A program made the translations under genes and the position numbers. Source: an uncultured Anaerolineae bacterium (lineage in GTDB: Bacteria; Chloroflexota; Anaerolineae; Anaerolineales; Villigracilaceae). Taken from it: a DNA stretch of 36,553 nt. Under the pieces are notes generated by a model. It worked only from the letters and a program-made list of their open reading frames with translations, had not been told where the DNA came from and searched no databases. Where the stretch lies: the NCBI GenBank assembly GCA_903854805.1, contig CAINXK010000517.1, forward strand, positions 1 to 36,553, written 5' to 3'. Below are positions 17,679 through 30,185 of the stretch, one piece after another; within the stretch, counting starts at the first letter, position 1, and each line of letters begins with the position of its first letter.

Positions 17679-18794
17679 ATGTTAAGCCAAGATTCCAGCA
17701 TAAATTTAAAATGGCCCGGGGTATATTACGCCACTTTATTCATCTGGCTGGGCACCACTGCCATGCATATTCCCGATGGATATCTAAGCCCCATCACTTC
17801 GCTGATCATGTTCCTGTTGGTACTGCCTTTCTGGATGATCGGTGTGCGTAAAATCCGCGAGACAATGAACGCCCGCAGTGTACCGTTGATCGCCTTGCTG
17901 GCGGCATTCTCGTTTGTCATCATGATGTTCAACATCCCCCTGCCAGGTGGAACTACCGGGCATGCCACGGCTGCCGCACTGGCAGCCATCGTTCTCGGCC
18001 CTGAAGTTGCGGTAATCGCCATCTCAATTGCCCTGATCATCCAGGCCTTTTTCTTCGGCGATGGCGGCGTCCTTGCTATTGGTGCAAACAGCTTCAACAT
18101 GGCAGTGGTTATTCCCTATGTCAGCTATTCCATTTACCAAATTTTCGCCAAGAACACTGCGCTAAAATCATCCCGCCGGGTATTGGGAGCTGCATTGGGT
18201 GGTTGGGCAGGGGTTACTGTTTCGGCTTTTCTGGCCGGGATCGAGTTTGGGCTTCAGCCGCTTCTTTTCCACGCAGCAGATGGTTCGCCTCTATATGCGC
18301 CCTTTCCGCTCTCGATCGCAGTTCCAGCAATGGTAATTCCCCACATGCTGGTTGCCTCGGTGGTGGAAGGAGTCTTAACTGCCCTGGTGGTGGCTTATTT
18401 ACAACGCTCCAACATTGAAATTCTCGGCTCATCGAAAAAAGCGACCCTGGTTACACAAGCTGGAAATTTCCGGAAAATGCGCGGGGCATTGGTCGCCCTG
18501 GCGGTTTTGATCGTTGCATCACCACTCGGTTTGCTCGCACCCGGAACTGCATGGGGTGAATGGGGTACACAAGAGTTATCTAGAATGGGCCTCCAGACGA
18601 TTCCCAGCGGTTTGGAAAAGTTATCTACACTCTGGGGGGCTCCGCTCTCCGGTTATGATCTACCCGCTCTGGGAAATACCAATCTGGGCTATGTGCTCTC
18701 GGCAATAACAGGGATTGCGGTTACCGGACTGGTTGTCTGGCTGTTCACTTTATTAATAACAGCCAGTCCTGGATCTCAAAAACAAAGCCTGTAA
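17679..18794 (+). CDS. cbiM: ECF metal transporter substrate-binding/permease protein CbiM with fused PDGLE domain
   Basis: A 371-residue membrane protein. The core starts at Met29-His30 in MHIPDGYLSP, the conserved N-terminus of CbiM/NikM whose free amine and His bind Co2+ or Ni2+. The 28 residues before it (hydrophobic, ending GTTA) look like a cleavable signal peptide, as in some other CbiM proteins; AAGGA nine bases before ATG 17679 and no site before the internal ATG support the longer form. Conserved GGTTGHATAAAL follows. The C-terminal 100 residues (SPLGLLAPG, PSGLEKLSTLWGAPL) form a PDGLE-type domain that replaces a separate CbiN. It precedes cbiQ and cbiO. Cobalt versus nickel is unresolved. 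Confidence 0.92.
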   Translation: MLSQDSSINLKWPGVYYATLFIWLGTTAMHIPDGYLSPITSLIMFLLVLPFWMIGVRKIRETMNARSVPLIALLAAFSFVIMMFNIPLPGGTTGHATAAALAAIVLGPEVAVIAISIALIIQAFFFGDGGVLAIGANSFNMAVVIPYVSYSIYQIFAKNTALKSSRRVLGAALGGWAGVTVSAFLAGIEFGLQPLLFHAADGSPLYAPFPLSIAVPAMVIPHMLVASVVEGVLTALVVAYLQRSNIEILGSSKKATLVTQAGNFRKMRGALVALAVLIVASPLGLLAPGTAWGEWGTQELSRMGLQTIPSGLEKLSTLWGAPLSGYDLPALGNTNLGYVLSAITGIAVTGLVVWLFTLLITASPGSQKQSL

Positions 18795-18826
18795 CTCACC
18801 TATAAAAAAGAAAGGAAGCGTTCTGG

Positions 18827-19711
18827 GTGTTCCGTACGCAGCACAACAGACACCCCGCGATCGCCATGGATAAATTATTCAAACCCAAGCACTCCCATCG
18901 GCACAGCAATGTAATGGAACACACGCTGAGCGGCATCACCGAGACTCTTGAGCGAGCCTTGTTCGCTGAAGAACTCAGCAGCAGAGCGGGTTTGTTTCAA
19001 TCAATCGACCCGCGTGTCAAAGTATTAGGTATTCTGGCATTGTTGATTGCGGTAAGTTCTTCACGCAGCCTGGTCATAATCGCCGCTATTTATTTACTCA
19101 CACTTGGCGCAGCTTTGTCTTCGGCTATCCCGGCTGACTTCTTTATCAAACGGGTCTGGCTGGCACTGCCATTTTTCACTGGCATGATCATCCTGCCAGC
19201 CTTATTTATCACCCCCGGACCAACCCTGGTTCAACTACCCTGGGGACTGGCCATCACAAGCACGGGTGCAACCAGCAGTCTTTTTCTGCTTATGCGAGTC
19301 AGCACATCGGTTTCACTCACATTGCTCTTGATCCTGACCACGCCATGGAATACAGTACTTAGTGCGCTGACAGTTTTGCGCATTCCAGATGTTTTCATCC
19401 TGATCCTGGGCATGACTTACCGATATATCTACCTGCTGTTGCACACCGCTAACGATATGTTTCTTTCCCGCAAGAGCCGTGTCGTTGGGAAACTGGATAC
19501 CGCTGAAGACAGACGGATGCTGGCTGCCATCAGTGGGACCCTGCTTAACAAATCGCTCAATATGAGCAGCGAAGTATATCTAGCTATGCAATCACGTGGA
19601 TTCCGGGGTTCCATTGTTACATTGAAGCCCTTCAAGATGCAATACCGTGATTGGCTCTGGTTGGCAGGCTTACTCACTCTGGCGATCACTGCCATTTTTT
19701 TGGGAAGGTAA
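18827..19711 (+). CDS. cbiQ: ECF transporter transmembrane protein CbiQ (T component)
   Basis: A 294-residue protein with about five membrane helices and the EcfT signature AMQSRGFRG near residue 253, which couples to the ATPase. Residues 60-90 (QSIDPRVKVLGILALLIAV) are typical of CbiQ. The start is GTG 18827, with AAAGGAAG eight bases upstream; the later ATG at 18866 lacks a site. The N-terminus contains a His-rich stretch (KHSHRHSN) that might bind metal ions, though this is only suggestive. It lies 32 bp after cbiM and five bases before cbiO. Confidence 0.9.
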   Translation: MFRTQHNRHPAIAMDKLFKPKHSHRHSNVMEHTLSGITETLERALFAEELSSRAGLFQSIDPRVKVLGILALLIAVSSSRSLVIIAAIYLLTLGAALSSAIPADFFIKRVWLALPFFTGMIILPALFITPGPTLVQLPWGLAITSTGATSSLFLLMRVSTSVSLTLLLILTTPWNTVLSALTVLRIPDVFILILGMTYRYIYLLLHTANDMFLSRKSRVVGKLDTAEDRRMLAAISGTLLNKSLNMSSEVYLAMQSRGFRGSIVTLKPFKMQYRDWLWLAGLLTLAITAIFLGR

Positions 19712-19716
19712 TTATC

Positions 19717-20511
19717 ATGTTAAATTCCGAAAATAATTTAAGCGCTGAACCTATTTTTGAAATCAAACAGGCTTCGTTTGCCTATGATGGAAAAGAACTG
19801 GCGCTAGAAAATATCAACCTGACAATTCATGCCGGCGAGTGCCTGGTAATTCTGGGCGCCAATGGCTGTGGAAAAAGTACATTACTAAAACTGTTGGATG
19901 GCCTGTACTTCCCTACCACTGGCACGATTTCTGCCTTTGGCAAAGCTCTCACAGAAGATGCTTTGCGTGACGACAGCTATAACTACGCATTTCGCCGCCG
20001 GGTGGGATTAGTTTTTCAGGATACCGATGTTCAACTTTTTTCGCCCTCTGTATTGGATGAAGTCGCCTTCGCGCCTCTCCAGCTAGGGATTTCACGTGAG
20101 GAGGTTAACCGGCGGGTCGAATCTGCAATGGAAGTACTGCGGATCGAGAAACTGCGCGACCGCGCGCCCCACCGGTTATCAGGCGGCGAAAAACGACGGG
20201 TTGCCCTGGCCTCTGTTCTCACGCTTGACCCGGATGTCTGGTTGTTGGATGAACCAACCACCGGGCTGGATCCCCGCAGCCAATCCTGGTTGGTGGATTT
20301 TATACTTCAGCAGCGCCAGATTGGTAAAACTGTCATCACTGCCACGCATGACCTGATCATAGCTGAACAAGTGGCTACCAAGATTTATGTATTTGATGAA
20401 GAACATCAAATCACTGCATCGGGCAGTCCACAGGACATTCTAAAAGACCACGAGCTGCTACACCGTTGCAACCTGGCGCATTATCACCTTGACCCAATTT
20501 TCGCAAAATAA
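19717..20511 (+). CDS. cbiO: ECF transporter ATPase CbiO
   Basis: A 264-residue ABC ATPase: Walker A GANGCGKST, a Q-loop region FQDTDVQLF, signature LSGGEKRRVALA, Walker B VWLLDEPTTGLD and H-loop TATHD. It energises the CbiM/CbiQ membrane module for Co/Ni uptake. ATG 19717 was chosen because GGAAGG precedes it by eight bases; a longer frame begins inside cbiQ and lacks support. A homodimer is expected as only one ATPase gene is present. Confidence 0.93.
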   Translation: MLNSENNLSAEPIFEIKQASFAYDGKELALENINLTIHAGECLVILGANGCGKSTLLKLLDGLYFPTTGTISAFGKALTEDALRDDSYNYAFRRRVGLVFQDTDVQLFSPSVLDEVAFAPLQLGISREEVNRRVESAMEVLRIEKLRDRAPHRLSGGEKRRVALASVLTLDPDVWLLDEPTTGLDPRSQSWLVDFILQQRQIGKTVITATHDLIIAEQVATKIYVFDEEHQITASGSPQDILKDHELLHRCNLAHYHLDPIFAK

Positions 20512-20622
20512 CGCAAAAAAACCTGCGGGGCAAACAAAACGCAACGACCAGGACCGTAAAGGAACAAAACCCAATCCGGTCGTGGCCATCATCTATTCTT
20601 GATGTTATTTAGCACTTAAATC

Positions 20623-20656
20623 AACAGCGCTCCCGATATAAATCGGGAGCGCTGTT
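20623..20656. terminator. Bidirectional terminator between cbiO and metK
   Basis: AACAGCGCTCCCGAT at 20623-20637 pairs perfectly with ATCGGGAGCGCTGTT at 20642-20656 around a four-base ATAA loop. It lies between convergent genes, about 110 bp after the cbiO stop and 13 bp after the metK stop. The T-tracts on both sides are short, but position and stem strength support bidirectional termination. Confidence 0.85.
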
Positions 20657-20669
20657 ATTCGTTTACAGA

Positions 20670-21881
20670 TTAGAGCCCAGCCGCTTGTTTGAGTGCGGCA
20701 GCTTTTTCCGTGTTCTCCCACGGGAATTGGATATCGTCACGTCCAAAATGTCCGTAGGCAGCCGTCTTGCGGTAAATTGGGCGGCGCAGATCCAAGTCGC
20801 GAATGATAGCGCCGGGACGCAGGTCAAAGAACTCGTTGATCAGATCAACAATTCGAGTGTCATCAATTTTACCAGTGCCAAAAGTTTCGACATTGATCGA
20901 GAGAGGGTGCGCCACACCAATGGCATAGGCCACCTGAATTTCGCAGCGATCAGCTAATCCGGCAGCGACCACATTCTTGGCCACCCAACGTGCAGCATAA
21001 GCAGCCGAACGATCGACCTTCGTGGGGTCTTTGCCAGAGAACGCACCACCGCCATGCCGGCCCATGCCGCCATAGGTATCAACAATAATCTTACGACCCG
21101 TGACGCCTGCATCACCCATTGGACCACCAATGACAAAGCGCCCGGTGGGGTTAACATAGATATTCAACTTTTCATCCACCAATTCTTTTGGCAGAATTGG
21201 GAAGATGACATATTCGCTGATGGCTTCAACGATCTCAGCATGCGAGATCTCGGGGGCGTGCTGGGTAGAAATCAAAACGGTGTCGATGCGCTTGGGCCGG
21301 CCGTAGGAGTATTCAACTGTCACCTGGCTCTTACCATCCGGGCGCAGCCAGGGCAAGGTACCATCTTTACGTAGTTCGCTCAGCCGGCGAGCCAGTTTGT
21401 GCGCTATGTAAATCGGCATGGGCATCAATGTCGCGGTTTCGTTACAGGCAAAGCCAAACATCATGCCCTGATCACCCGCGCCAACGTGCTCAATATCCTT
21501 GTCGATCATTTCTCCGCTTTTATCTTCCATGGCATGGTCGACGCCCAGTGCAATGTCAGCGCTCTGACTGGCAATAGCAGAGAGAACGGCACAGGTATTA
21601 CCGTCAAAACCTTTTTCACTGCTATCATAACCAATTTCCTTGACAACCCTGCGGACGAGTTCATCAAAGTTAACAAAAGCATTGGTCGTGATCTCACCAA
21701 GAACGGCAATAAACCCGGTCTTTGTAGCGGTTTCACAAGCCACGCGAGAATAAGGATCTTGTTCCAGGCAGGCATCGAGTACAGCGTCCGAAACCTGGTC
21801 ACAGATTTTATCCGGGTGACCTTCGGTCACAGATTCGGATGTGAAAAGTAATTTTTTGGAATTCATGAAAGAGTTGCTCAT
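20670..21881 (-). CDS. metK: S-adenosylmethionine synthetase
   Basis: A 403-residue enzyme making S-adenosylmethionine from ATP and methionine. Conserved blocks are [20 protein letters not shown] at the N-terminus, [16 protein letters not shown] in the middle and [19 protein letters not shown] in the C-terminal half, all catalytic or metal-binding signatures of MetK. The frame stays open 79 codons upstream of the true start, but that extension runs across the SAM riboswitch. ATG 21881 is set by AAGGAGA nine bases upstream. It is controlled by the leader described separately and ends before the bidirectional terminator. Confidence 0.97.
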   Translation of the reverse strand: MSNSFMNSKKLLFTSESVTEGHPDKICDQVSDAVLDACLEQDPYSRVACETATKTGFIAVLGEITTNAFVNFDELVRRVVKEIGYDSSEKGFDGNTCAVLSAIASQSADIALGVDHAMEDKSGEMIDKDIEHVGAGDQGMMFGFACNETATLMPMPIYIAHKLARRLSELRKDGTLPWLRPDGKSQVTVEYSYGRPKRIDTVLISTQHAPEISHAEIVEAISEYVIFPILPKELVDEKLNIYVNPTGRFVIGGPMGDAGVTGRKIIVDTYGGMGRHGGGAFSGKDPTKVDRSAAYAARWVAKNVVAAGLADRCEIQVAYAIGVAHPLSINVETFGTGKIDDTRIVDLINEFFDLRPGAIIRDLDLRRPIYRKTAAYGHFGRDDIQFPWENTEKAAALKQAAGL

Positions 21882-21902
21882 CAGGTTCAGTCTCCTTAAT
21901 AT

Positions 21903-21934
21903 AAAAAAGCCCCTTCCGGTCAAACTGAAAGGGC
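21903..21934 (-). terminator. Riboswitch-controlled intrinsic terminator
   Basis: On the minus strand, GCCCTTTC pairs with GGAAGGGGC (one G-U pair) and six T follow, 22 bases before the metK start. The 3' side of riboswitch stem P1 continues as AGAGGGCA, which can pair with TGCCCTTT of the terminator arm to form the alternative antiterminator. Ligand binding would therefore favour termination. Confidence 0.88.
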
Positions 21935-21958
21935 ATTTTGCGCAGAGGCTCGGCTGCC

Positions 21959-22150
21959 CTCTCATCTCCCAGATATTTCTGTCGGAATTGGCACCGCGTT
22001 GCGATTTGCTTGGCAAATCGTCTGGTATTGCGCTTGGTAAAAGACCTGATCGGTTTTTCTCGATCAAACCTAAAAACAAGCAGCATACCGGACTAACAAC
22101 CGGTTGTCGAGGCATCATAGGGCCGGTCCCTCCGCCTCTCTGGATAAGAG
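21959..22150 (-). ncRNA. SAM-I (S-box) riboswitch upstream of metK
   Basis: Read on the minus strand, the element opens CTCTTATCCAGAGAGGCGG, then GAGGGACCGGCCCTATGATG and CTCGACAACCGG, the near-invariant core of the S-box. The 3' half has GGTGCCAATTCCGACAG and closes with GATGAGAG, which pairs with CTCTTATC as stem P1 (one G-U pair). The middle arm is longer than usual and contains an additional hairpin (GCGATTTGCTTGGCAAATCG on the plus strand). It should bind S-adenosylmethionine and switch off metK. Recognition is by consensus from memory; a covariance-model scan would settle it. Confidence 0.93.
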
Positions 22151-22181
22151 TGCCGTATTGGGGCTATTTGATTGTAGCGGG

Positions 22182-22210
22182 ATATTACCACAGGTAAGAA
22201 GCAGAGTCAA
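22182..22210 (-). promoter_or_regulatory. Sigma-70-type promoter for the metK leader
   Basis: On the minus strand TTGACT (22210-22205) and TAATAT (22187-22182) are separated by exactly 17 bp. The expected start point near 22175 is about 25 bases before the riboswitch, as needed. It lies only 27 bp after the propeller gene stop. Confidence 0.7.
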
Positions 22211-22236
22211 ATCATCATTCGAGTAATTTTCATACC

Positions 22237-23105
22237 CTAAATCAGCACTATTCGACAAAGATGGCCGCTGCTGCAACCTACCAGCAGCACAGCACCAGGC
22301 GCCAGGCCGTATGGCGCTGCCAACTGGCTTGGAAGATCATCTTCCGGTAACCCAAGCACCCGATCCCAGGTCTGACCAGCATCGCGGGAAATTATCAGCA
22401 CATCCTGCATAGCAGCAATGATCATATTTCCATCCATAATAAGCGCGTTAATGCTTTCCTGAGTTTTATCATTTCCCAGCTGCTGCCAGGACTGAGAGGC
22501 ATCCAGACTAGCGTAAAGACCACTGCCTTCGGTGCCCACCAAGAGCAGACCCGGAGCACTGGCCAGGCAAAGAATGGGGCTGTGACCGCAGGGTAGTGTA
22601 GTTTCGATCCAGGCCCGCCCAGCGTTTTGACTGACAAACAGGCCGGTACCGGTACCTGCGTATAGAGTATCCCCAGGGGCAATCACCAGGCTCAGCACCT
22701 GAAAATCCAGTAACCCAAAATTCCAGGAAGCCCAATTTGCGCCACCATCTATCGAACGATATACACCATCTTCAAGGCTTGCAGCAAACAGTATACGATC
22801 ATGCTCGAAATCTGGGGAGACCGCCATGGACGTAATAAAAGGAGCGGGTGTAGGCAGCTGTGCCGATGCCCAAACGTTCCCGCCATCGAGAGAACGCAGG
22901 ATGCCGCCAGGAACGGCAGCAAAAACGATTTGATCGGCAGGAAACTGTGGCGAAAACACAACAGCACTGGCCGGTATGACCAAGCCCGAGTCCAATCGAA
23001 CCGGGCTCCAGGTTCGACCAGCATCAAGACTGCGCAATAATCCAGTTGAACTGGCAGAAAAAGCAGTATCACCACAGGCAGCAAGTGCATAAACGATGTC
23101 TGTCA

Positions 23106-23106
<1 letters not shown>
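22237..23106 (-). CDS. Asp-box (BNR) beta-propeller protein, six repeats
   Basis: A 289-residue protein made almost entirely of six Asp-box repeats: RSLDAGRTW, RSLDGGNVW, RSIDGGANW, VSQNAGRAW, ASLDASQSW and SRDAGQTW, spaced about 40-45 residues apart, each preceded by a G-[LVI]-[LVY] strand. This predicts a single six-bladed propeller similar to sortilin or YCF48-like proteins. There is no signal peptide, so it should be cytoplasmic, unusual since many BNR proteins are secreted. Its ligand is unknown. The start ATG 23106 overlaps the TGA of the chaperonin gene by one base (TGATG), with GGAG just upstream, so its translation is probably coupled to the chaperonin. Confidence 0.82.
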
Positions 23107-28098
<4,992 letters not shown>

Positions 28099-28129
28099 CT
28101 AATCTCGGTTTATTAAATTGCAGACTAAC

Positions 28130-28891
28130 TTATGCAAGTCCGCCGCCATCCACAACCAGAGCAGTACCGGTCACATAACTGGCGGCATCACTAACCAAAA
28201 ACAATACTGATTGAGCAATTTCCAGCGGTTGGGCATAGCGCTGCAGCGGGCGCGCAGCGGCTTCTGCCATGAACCTGTCTTCCGGTTCACCTAGCTGCTT
28301 GGCTTCGTTGCGCAACATGGGCGTATCAGTATCGCCCGGGCAGACTGCATTGACCCTGATTTGCTGCTTACCATGATCAATTGCCATGGCACGAGTCATA
28401 TTAGTAACGGCGCCTTTCGAGGCGCAGTAAGATATTGCATTTCCACCGCCCTTCAAACCCCAGCCAGAGCTCGTATTGACGATCGAACCACCACCCGCTT
28501 TATCCATATAGGGAATGGCATATTTACTCATCAAAAAAATGGACTTTACATTAACAGCCATAACCCGGTCCCATTCATCCTCAGTTGTGCTGATTACATC
28601 AGCACGACGGATAATGCCGGCATTATTGAACAATATATTCAGTGTGCCAAAGGCTGCCACAGTTTGTTCAACAGCCCGGCAGCAATCATCAGCACTTGTC
28701 ACGTTACAAGAAATAAATATAGCTCTACCGCCTGCCGCTTCAATTTCCGCCACGGTCGCATTACCCTGTTCGACGTTAATATCCACTACCGCCACAGCCG
28801 CGCCCTCCTGGGCGAACAACAGTGCGGTGGCACGCCCAATACCTGAAGCTCCACCAGTGATCAGTGCGACTTTGTTCCTGAGAGTATTCAT
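28130..28891 (-). CDS. SDR-family NAD(P)-dependent oxidoreductase
   Basis: A 253-residue classical short-chain dehydrogenase. It has the cofactor motif TGGASGIG near residue 12, NNAG (NILFNNAGI), the catalytic Ser in NTSSGWG and Tyr/Lys in YCASK, and ends with the usual YVTGTALVVDGGG. An Asp after beta2 (VVDINVEQGN) favours NAD over NADP. The substrate is probably a sugar or polyol, given the flanking beta-galactosidase and transporter genes, but this is inference. ATG 28891 was chosen because AGGAG lies a few bases upstream; the frame extends 21 codons further without a site. It lies 37 bp before lacZ. Confidence 0.93.
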   Translation of the reverse strand: MNTLRNKVALITGGASGIGRATALLFAQEGAAVAVVDINVEQGNATVAEIEAAGGRAIFISCNVTSADDCCRAVEQTVAAFGTLNILFNNAGIIRRADVISTTEDEWDRVMAVNVKSIFLMSKYAIPYMDKAGGGSIVNTSSGWGLKGGGNAISYCASKGAVTNMTRAMAIDHGKQQIRVNAVCPGDTDTPMLRNEAKQLGEPEDRFMAEAAARPLQRYAQPLEIAQSVLFLVSDAASYVTGTALVVDGGGLA

Positions 28892-28957
28892 ATTTGCTCC
28901 TAGAAAATAATGATGCCCCTGACCGCAGAAAAACTGGCTCATCTGCCCGGCCAAGAA

Positions 28958-30079
28958 TTACGCTGCAACTCGATAAATTACCTTTTCATGATATCCAGTG
29001 ATTACCGGAAAATACCCGCACAGACTCGCATCCAGGTCAGATTCACCGGTATCTACGAGCAAAGGTTCGCCCATCAGCGCATTTATTTTTTCGCTCAAAC
29101 TTACCACGATGATGTTTTCTCGCCCAACTTTTTTAAGCACCTTGGGCGAAATTTGCTGATTGCCACGCCCAAAGATAAAACCCTGTCCACCGATGGGTGT
29201 GACAATGATCTGGGCAGGCTGCTTTTCCAATAGTTTCAACAAACTGGCTTCGTCAGCATCCAACGCTACCAATCCATCGAGATCATATACGTCCACACCC
29301 ACCAGTGTCTTCGGGAAACCCAGGCGCTCGGCAATGGCGCGGGTCGTGGTTCCCGGACCAATAATATACAGCCAACCAGCCAACATGTTTTCAATCACGC
29401 TGGCCGCAATGGCCTGCGCACGGGCGCTTTCTGAGGCAGGTGTGGGTGCTTTACGATTTTGCAATAGGTGAGGCCGGTAAGGCACTTTCAGATATCCGTA
29501 AAGGCGCGTACTCACCAACCCGACACGGTAAGCAGCCTCATCCAGATCGACCACTTCGGCTTCACGCATGTAGATGCGCTCACCGCTCAAAAAGTCTGCT
29601 GCCAATTGTCCCGCAACCCGGGGATGTGTTGCAAAAACAGCCGAATGAATTTTGACACCCGCAGGAATGCCCAAAACCGGAACTTGAACACCAACCGCCG
29701 CCAGAATATCGCGAGCTGTTCCATCGCCACCGGCGAAAAGGATCAAATCAACTCCGGCGGCAAGCATTTCGCGCGCAGCATGGATGGTGTCTTCGGCATT
29801 GGTATTTTTCATGGAGGCCTGCATGGCAGTCCCGACAATCTTGGGAGCAAACCCAGATTGTTGCGCCACATCCGCGCCCATTTCATAGGGTGCTGTCAGG
29901 AGCTCGAGCCTGTCACGCAAAGGCAGCAAAGCTGCCAACGCCTGCTGCGTACGCAGCTGAGCAAGCGGTTCAGCACCCCGCGCCAGAGCCACCTGCTGAA
30001 TATCTACACCATCGCTGCCCTTCAGCCCCACCCGACCGCCAAGGCCCGCTACCGGGTTAACAATCAGACCTAAGCGCAT
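28958..30079 (-). CDS. ATP-NAD kinase family protein (COG3199/AcoX-like)
   Basis: A 373-residue soluble protein beginning MRLGLIVNPVAGLGGRVGLKGSDG, the hallmark of the COG3199 group, with the nucleotide-binding GGDGT in LILFAGGDGTARDILAA. The N-terminal half resembles NAD kinase; the C-terminal half (RVGLVSTRLYGYLKVPY, IIGPGTTTRAIAERLG) is specific to the group. Relatives occur as AcoX in acetoin operons and are predicted NAD or polyphosphate-dependent kinases, but the real substrate is not settled. An in-frame ATG six codons upstream (30097) is equally possible; neither has a strong ribosome binding site. It lies between gcvPB and the SDR gene on the same strand. Confidence 0.85.
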   Translation of the reverse strand: MRLGLIVNPVAGLGGRVGLKGSDGVDIQQVALARGAEPLAQLRTQQALAALLPLRDRLELLTAPYEMGADVAQQSGFAPKIVGTAMQASMKNTNAEDTIHAAREMLAAGVDLILFAGGDGTARDILAAVGVQVPVLGIPAGVKIHSAVFATHPRVAGQLAADFLSGERIYMREAEVVDLDEAAYRVGLVSTRLYGYLKVPYRPHLLQNRKAPTPASESARAQAIAASVIENMLAGWLYIIGPGTTTRAIAERLGFPKTLVGVDVYDLDGLVALDADEASLLKLLEKQPAQIIVTPIGGQGFIFGRGNQQISPKVLKKVGRENIIVVSLSEKINALMGEPLLVDTGESDLDASLCGYFPVITGYHEKVIYRVAA

Positions 30080-30185
30080 AATCCCAACTTTGCCCATCGT
30101 GCCTGAACCAGGGCTGAAATATTAAATTATTTATCACGATCAAATCCGATAGATAAAAAAGTATCAGTGATCAATATAACCAAAA

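Noticed and set aside
20544..20583. Second hairpin after cbiO (ACGACC pairing with GGTCGT)
   Set aside because: A nine-pair stem with a bulge and about 21-base loop; no T-run. Much weaker than the 15-bp hairpin at 20623-20656.
21882..22118. 79-codon N-terminal extension of MetK
   Set aside because: It overlaps the riboswitch aptamer and terminator, and MetK homologues begin near the downstream ATG, which has its own AAGGAGA.
29468..30073. 201-codon plus-strand open frame opposite the NAD-kinase-like gene
   Set aside because: Antisense to the conserved GGDGT-containing gene and without recognisable motifs.
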